Positions 59,638 to 64,000 of a stretch of DNA of 64,000 nt are shown one piece after another. The stretch's first letter is position 1; every line of letters begins with the position of its first letter. Origin of the DNA: Capnocytophaga stomatis. GTDB lineage: Bacteria > Bacteroidota > Bacteroidia > Flavobacteriales > Flavobacteriaceae. A program made the position numbers and the translations under genes. The DNA is taken from assembly GCF_002302635.1 (NCBI RefSeq), contig NZ_CP022387.1:124001-188000 (forward strand), written 5' to 3'. The notes under the pieces were generated by a model. That model searched no databases, was not told the DNA's origin, and saw nothing but the letters and a program-made list of their open reading frames with translations.

Positions 59638-61410
59638 ATGAACGCTGTTACACGTTTGTTTGACATTCCTTATTATCAATTGAAAAATTTCCCGTCGGAA
59701 GCGGCTTTCGTTACAAAATACAACGGAAAATGGGAAAAAACTTCCACGCAAGAATATATCAATAAATTCAATCAGGTTAGCCGTGGATTGTTGCGATTGG
59801 GTGTCGAAAAAAACGATAAAATTGCAGTTATCTCATCTAACAATCGTACGGAATGGCACGTGCTTGATATGGGAATTCTGCAAATTGGAGCACAAAACGT
59901 TCCTGTTTATCCTACTATTTCTCTGGAAGATTATGAGTATATTTTCAATCACGCCGAATGCAAATACTGCTTTGTTTCTGATAAAGAATTACTTGATAAA
60001 ATAACTTCAATTCAAGATAAACTTCCACATCTTAAAGGCATATATACTTTTGATGATGTTCCTTACGCTCACAGCTGGAAAGAAATTTTGGATTTAGGAG
60101 AAGATAACAGCAATCAAGAAGAAGTGGAAAAGCTCAAAAACAGTATCCAACCGAATGATTTGGCTACCATTATCTATACCTCAGGAACAACTGCTCGCCC
60201 TAAAGGAGTAATGCTTTCACACAACAATATTATTTCAAATGTAATTAACTGTCAAGACAGATTACCTGTTGCCAAAGGCTCTCGTTGCTTGAGTTTTCTT
60301 CCTGTTTGTCATATATTTGAACGAATGCTAACGTACTTCTATCAATACAATTTTATGCGGATTTATTTTGCTGAGTCTATTGATAAAATGGGAGAAAACA
60401 TTAAAGAAGTGAAGCCCAATTTGATGACTGTTGTTCCCCGATTGGTTGAGAAAGTTTATGACAAAATTTACGCAAAAGGAACAGAACTAAAAGGAATTGC
60501 AAAATTTTTATTCTTTTGGGCAGTAGACTTAGGACTTAAATATGAACCATACGGAGCCAATGGGTGGTGGTATGGTTTCAAATTGGGAATTGCACGAAAA
60601 TTAATCTTCAAAAAATGGCAAGAAGCCCTTGGCGGGGAGCTTGAAATGATGGTATCGGGAAGTGCTGCCTTACAACCTCGACTGGCAAGAATTTTTTCGG
60701 CTGCGGGAATTAATATTATGGAAGGTTACGGACTTACAGAAACTTCTCCCGTAATTGCAGTAAACAGAAAATCAGGAAGATATTGGAAAATAGGGACTGT
60801 TGGTAAGCCTATCAAAAATTTGGAGGTTAAAATTGCCGAAGATGGTGAAATTTTATGTAAAGGACCAAATGTAATGATTGGATATTATAAAGACCCTGAC
60901 CTTACAGCGGCTTCAATCACAGATGGTTTCTTTCATACCGGAGACATCGGAGAAATTGATTCCGAAGGCTTTTTGAAAATTACAGACAGAAAAAAAGAAA
61001 TTTTCAAAACCTCCGGAGGAAAATATATCGCTCCGCAAACCATTGAAAATCTGTTGAAACAATCGCGATTTATTGAACAGGCAATGGTTGTAGGCGAAGG
61101 AGAAAAAATGCCGGCTGCTATCATCCAGCTGAATTTTCCTTTCGTTAAAGAATGGGCGAAAAGACGTGGCATCAACTTAGGTGAATCAAACGAAGAAATT
61201 ATCAAAAATCCGGAACTTTTCGCAAGAATTGAAAAAGAAGTTGAAAAAGTAAATAATAATTTGGGACAATGGGAAAAAATTAAGCTTTTTGCCTTTACCC
61301 CCGATGAATGGAGCATTGACGCAGGGCAACTTACCCCAACATTAAAACTTAAACGCCGTAATATCAAAGAAAAATACATCAACATTTACAACTCATTCTA
61401 TAATCATTAA
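59638..61410 (+). CDS. long-chain acyl-CoA ligase (AMP-forming)
   Basis: 590 aa, full-length FadD/FAA-type ligase of the ANL superfamily. P-loop TIIYTSGTTARPKGVMLSH (about residues 176-194), SFLPVCHIFER, MVSGSAALQPRLARIFSAAGI, EGYGLTETSPVIAVN, the Asp-containing FHTGDIGEIDSEGFLKITDRKKEI and SGGKYIAPQTIEN. Activates fatty acids to acyl-CoA for membrane lipid recycling or oxidation. The thiolase at 62.5 kb and the FadL-like barrel at 41.5 kb could act with it. A near-consensus TTAATTTG about 30 bases upstream is a possible -7 element. Confidence 0.93.
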   Translation: MNAVTRLFDIPYYQLKNFPSEAAFVTKYNGKWEKTSTQEYINKFNQVSRGLLRLGVEKNDKIAVISSNNRTEWHVLDMGILQIGAQNVPVYPTISLEDYEYIFNHAECKYCFVSDKELLDKITSIQDKLPHLKGIYTFDDVPYAHSWKEILDLGEDNSNQEEVEKLKNSIQPNDLATIIYTSGTTARPKGVMLSHNNIISNVINCQDRLPVAKGSRCLSFLPVCHIFERMLTYFYQYNFMRIYFAESIDKMGENIKEVKPNLMTVVPRLVEKVYDKIYAKGTELKGIAKFLFFWAVDLGLKYEPYGANGWWYGFKLGIARKLIFKKWQEALGGELEMMVSGSAALQPRLARIFSAAGINIMEGYGLTETSPVIAVNRKSGRYWKIGTVGKPIKNLEVKIAEDGEILCKGPNVMIGYYKDPDLTAASITDGFFHTGDIGEIDSEGFLKITDRKKEIFKTSGGKYIAPQTIENLLKQSRFIEQAMVVGEGEKMPAAIIQLNFPFVKEWAKRRGINLGESNEEIIKNPELFARIEKEVEKVNNNLGQWEKIKLFAFTPDEWSIDAGQLTPTLKLKRRNIKEKYINIYNSFYNH

Positions 61411-61451
61411 TTGAGTTCGATTAAAAAAATCGTTTTATTTCATAAATAAAA

Positions 61452-62384
61452 ATGAAAGAAATTACAGATATTTTCAATTTTACGGCAGAAAAAGGCAGTG
61501 TAATTACCATCGGCACATTTGACGGAGTTCATTTAGGTCATCGGAAAATAATAAAAAAACTTGTAGAAACGGCTAAGAATCAGGATTTACTGACCACTGT
61601 TTTCACTTTTTTCCCACATCCGAGAATGGTGGTTCAGCAGGATAACAATCTGAAACTAATTCACACACTTGATGAAAAAAAACAAGTTTTAGAATCACTG
61701 GGAATCAACCAGTTAGTTATCTGTCCTTTTGATGATTCTTTTTCAAAAATGTCAGCGGAGGCTTTCGTGGAAGATTTGCTTGTAAAACGCCTGAAAGCTA
61801 AGAAAATCATCATCGGATATGACCATCGTTTCGGGAGAAATAGAACTGCTGACATTAGCGATATGCGAAAATTCGGAGAAAAATACGGTTTTGAAGTAGA
61901 GGAAATTCCCGCACAGGAAGTAAATGAAGTATCGATAAGTTCAACAAAAATACGAAATGCAATAAGCGAAGGCAATGTCAAAACCGCGTGGGAATATCTC
62001 GGAGTTCCTTTTTGTATCAGCGGAAAGGTAATTCACGGGCTAAAAATCGGAAGAACAATCGGTTACCCGACTGCCAATATTCAAGTGAAAGAATCTTATA
62101 AACTAATTCCAAAAGATGGTATTTATCTGGTTTATAGCTTCTTCAGCGGAAAAAAAACGTATGGAATGATGAGCATCGGAAAAAACCCAACCATCGAAGG
62201 AAAAGGAGCAACTATTGAAGTACATTACTTTGATTTTAAAGAAGATATATACGAAAACAATATAACAATTCATTTTTTGGAACGCCTCCGCGACGAACAA
62301 AAGTTTGAATCGGTTGAAAAACTAAAGGAACAATTACAAATTGATGAAGCCACCTCAAGAGAACTTATAAAACAAATCGGATAA
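61452..62384 (+). CDS. ribF: bifunctional riboflavin kinase / FAD synthetase
   Basis: 310 aa, two domains as usual. N-terminal FAD synthetase (nucleotidyltransferase) with ITIGTFDGVHLGHRKIIKK (about residues 18-36) and GYDHRFGRNRTADI; C-terminal riboflavin kinase with GKVIHGLKIGRTIGYPTANI (PTAN motif, about 195-214), DGIYLVYSF and the catalytic-Glu region IEVHYFDF. Makes FMN and FAD from riboflavin in the cytoplasm. It follows the acyl-CoA ligase gene after 41 bases and may share its transcript. Confidence 0.96.
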   Translation: MKEITDIFNFTAEKGSVITIGTFDGVHLGHRKIIKKLVETAKNQDLLTTVFTFFPHPRMVVQQDNNLKLIHTLDEKKQVLESLGINQLVICPFDDSFSKMSAEAFVEDLLVKRLKAKKIIIGYDHRFGRNRTADISDMRKFGEKYGFEVEEIPAQEVNEVSISSTKIRNAISEGNVKTAWEYLGVPFCISGKVIHGLKIGRTIGYPTANIQVKESYKLIPKDGIYLVYSFFSGKKTYGMMSIGKNPTIEGKGATIEVHYFDFKEDIYENNITIHFLERLRDEQKFESVEKLKEQLQIDEATSRELIKQIG

Positions 62385-62505
62385 AAGGAAAATTTCTCGA
62401 AGTTGGTCAGTCATTTGGTGGAAAAAATATACTTTTGAAATAAAAAAATAGTTAATAACCTTCTGAATAGCAAATAATTTTCTATTCACTAAAAAACAAA
62501 AGCCT

Positions 62506-63684
62506 ATGAAAACAACTTACGTAGTAAAGGCATATCGTACAGCTGTAGGGAAAGCTCCCCGCGGACTTTTACGCTTTAAACGACCCGATGAATTGGCTGC
62601 TGAAACCATCGCTTATATGATGGAGCAACTACCTGATTTCGACAAAAATCTGATTGATGACGTTATCGTCGGTAATGCAATGCCCGAAGCCGAACAAGGT
62701 TTGAATGTTGGTCGCATAATTTCACTTATGGGGCTTCAAACAGACCAAGTTCCGGGAGTAACCGTGAACAGATATTGTGCTTCAGGATTGGAAACTGTCG
62801 CGATTGCAATGGCTAAAATACAATCAGGAATGGCTGACTGCATCATTGCGGGAGGTGTTGAAAGTATGAGTTTTATTCCTTTCGGGGGGTATCGTCCGTC
62901 TCCTGATTATAAAGCAGTTAAAGAAGGAAACGAAGATTTCTACTGGGGAATGGGACTTACAGCCGAAAAAGTAGCTCATCAGTTCAAAATTTCGCGTGAA
63001 GACCAAGATTTGTTTGCTTTTCAATCTCACCAAAAAGCATTAAAAGCCATTGCAGAAAATAAATTTGAAAAGCAAATTGTTCCGATTGAAATTGAACAAG
63101 TACTGCTCGAAAACGGAAAACGTACAACTCACAAATACACTTTCAAAACCGATGAAGGACCTCGTGCTGATACTTCCTTGGAGGCTCTCGCAAAATTAAA
63201 ACCTGTATTTGCGCAAGGCGGAACCGTTACTGCCGGAAACTCGTCACAAACCAGTGACGGAGCTGCTTTTCTGCTTTTAATGAGCGAAGAAATGGTTAAG
63301 AAACTCAACATCGAGCCTATCGCACGATTAGTAACCTACGTCGTGGCAGGAGTTCCGCCCAGCATAATGGGAATAGGACCGGTGAAAGCCATCCCGAAAG
63401 CACTTGAGCAATCCGGACTGACACTAAATGATCTTCAGCTAATAGAACTAAATGAAGCTTTTGCTTCGCAATCTTTAGCCGTTATTCGTGAATTAGGCTT
63501 GAATCCTGAAATAATCAACGTAAACGGAGGAGCAATAGCTTTAGGGCATCCGCTGGGTTGTACCGGAGCAAAATTGTCTGTGCAACTTTTCGACGAACTT
63601 AAAAGACGCGGACAAAAATACGGTATGGTAACAATGTGTGTGGGTACAGGACAAGGAGCAGCAGGTATTTACGAAGTATTTTAG
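62506..63684 (+). CDS. acetyl-CoA C-acyltransferase (thiolase)
   Basis: 392 aa, complete. Active-site Cys in [22 protein letters not shown] (Cys about 90), [43 protein letters not shown] (His about 348) and the second Cys in [14 protein letters not shown]. It catalyses the last thiolytic step of beta-oxidation or the reverse condensation of acetyl-CoA; the residues do not separate degradative from biosynthetic use. With the acyl-CoA ligase upstream a fatty-acid role is favoured; the other beta-oxidation genes are not in the window. Confidence 0.93.
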   Translation: MKTTYVVKAYRTAVGKAPRGLLRFKRPDELAAETIAYMMEQLPDFDKNLIDDVIVGNAMPEAEQGLNVGRIISLMGLQTDQVPGVTVNRYCASGLETVAIAMAKIQSGMADCIIAGGVESMSFIPFGGYRPSPDYKAVKEGNEDFYWGMGLTAEKVAHQFKISREDQDLFAFQSHQKALKAIAENKFEKQIVPIEIEQVLLENGKRTTHKYTFKTDEGPRADTSLEALAKLKPVFAQGGTVTAGNSSQTSDGAAFLLLMSEEMVKKLNIEPIARLVTYVVAGVPPSIMGIGPVKAIPKALEQSGLTLNDLQLIELNEAFASQSLAVIRELGLNPEIINVNGGAIALGHPLGCTGAKLSVQLFDELKRRGQKYGMVTMCVGTGQGAAGIYEVF

Positions 63685-63703
63685 TCAATATTAAAACTTA
63701 CAG

Positions 63704-63739
63704 AACGAGCAGATTTCAAAAATTTCGCTCGTTTTTTTA
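63704..63739 (+). terminator. terminator after the thiolase gene
   Basis: Stem ACGAGC/GCTCGT (63705-63710 with 63727-63732) followed by seven T. Confidence 0.7.
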
Positions 63740-63842
63740 TTTATTCTCATAATTCAAAAAATTCTTCCTTATAAAATCCTTAAAAATGCACTCGTAATAA
63801 TATTTTTTCATACGAAGAGCTATTTTTCTTATTAATTTTTTA

Positions 63843-63850
63843 TATTTTTG
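63843..63850 (+). promoter_or_regulatory. -7 element before the last gene
   Basis: TATTTTTG, 26 bases before the ATG at 63877. Confidence 0.45.
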
Positions 63851-63876
63851 CTCTTTGAAAATAATTTGATTATAAG

Positions 63877-64000
63877 ATGAAGAAGCAATTAGTAGCAGGA
63901 GCCATAGCCGTATTTTTTTCATTTACATTTGCTGTAAATGCTCAAGAACAAAGTTTAGATACTGTAAATGTTCAAGTTAAAAAGAAACAAAACACACTCA
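63877..64000 (+). CDS. secreted protein, probably TonB-dependent receptor (5' part only)
   Basis: The first 41 codons are in the window and run off its end. A clear signal peptide (MKKQLVAGAIAVFFSFTFAVNAQ) is followed by EQSLDTVNVQVKKK. A DTVxV segment right after signal cleavage is common at the plug-domain or TonB-box start of outer-membrane receptors, hence the call; so little sequence cannot exclude another exported protein. Confidence 0.5.
   Translation, partial: MKKQLVAGAIAVFFSFTFAVNAQEQSLDTVNVQVKKKQNTL

Noticed and set aside
60933-61385. 150-codon reverse frame over the acyl-CoA ligase gene
   Set aside because: It is antisense to strongly conserved ligase motifs; the Ser/Phe-rich product has no family features.
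1-64000. CRISPR arrays, prophage, restriction-modification or integrative elements
   Set aside because: No regularly spaced repeats, cas, integrase, capsid or methylase/nuclease pairs were seen; the IS5 element is the only mobile element.

Overview
The window looks like a chromosomal segment of an AT-rich member of the Flavobacteriaceae (Bacteroidota), and most resembles Capnocytophaga. Direct evidence: promoters of the Bacteroidota type (-33 TTG/TTTG, 19-base spacer, -7 TAnnTTTG) before both tRNA genes and many CDSs; a type IX secretion (T9SS) substrate with a type B C-terminal domain next to a PorP/SprF-like barrel; weak Shine-Dalgarno signals and several TTG starts; archaeal-type ProS and MetG with a C-terminal tRNA-binding domain. 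The genus is an inference from gene content (GH109-like lipoprotein, Dcu carrier, T9SS, low GC).

Layout. 0-4.2 kb: Lrp regulator (cut by the window edge), GDP-mannose synthesis, SAM hydrolase, GlmM-like phosphohexomutase. 4.3-5.2 kb: an IS5-family insertion sequence abutting the promoter of a small outer-membrane protein. 5.8-11 kb: CPBP protease, Fur-family regulator, purA, panB, DUF1275 protein, RluA-type pseudouridine synthase. 11-14 kb: a tightly packed minus-strand cluster (TM2, DUF2752, polytopic protein, M48 protease, beta-barrel) of unknown role. 14-22.8 kb: tRNA-Thr, Tex, an MsbA-like exporter followed by an ECF sigma factor, a putative anti-sigma factor and a Spy-like protein, MenE-like ligase, IlvE, tRNA-Arg. 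22.9-31.6 kb: LolD/MacB-type ATPase with a 49-aa membrane protein, a degenerate methyltransferase, dicarboxylate/amino-acid symporter plus cNMP/CBS/DUF294 protein, a coiled-coil membrane protein, an LrgA/LrgB pair, a GH109-like lipoprotein. 31.9-40 kb: proS, fumC, plsC, bacilliredoxin, CoA-transferase, a 43-aa Cys-rich membrane protein, metG. 40.4-49.5 kb: envelope genes (Tyr/Gly-rich lipoprotein, FadL-like barrel, cyclophilin lipoprotein, T9SS metalloprotease with its SprF-like partner) and aroB. 49.7-59.4 kb: proline dehydrogenase, DUF4303, then a module with Dcu carrier, type II asparaginase, HU/DUF4469 protein and porin, then a secreted endonuclease, DUF1599 and a DoxX protein. 59.6-64 kb: acyl-CoA ligase, ribF, thiolase and the start of a secreted, probably TonB-dependent receptor.

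How the parts fit: most is core metabolism and envelope biology. The clearest functional units are the asparagine/C4-dicarboxylate module at 51.8-56.5 kb (periplasmic deamidation, uptake or exchange, outer-membrane porin), the T9SS substrate plus SprF-like pair at 44.9-48.4 kb, and the sigma/anti-sigma/Spy envelope-stress set at 16.7-18.2 kb. No CRISPR array, prophage, restriction-modification system or obvious defence island was seen. The least explained parts are the membrane cluster at 11-14 kb, the degenerate methyltransferase at 23.8 kb, the Tyr-rich lipoprotein at 40.4 kb and the alternative hairpins at 55.1 kb.
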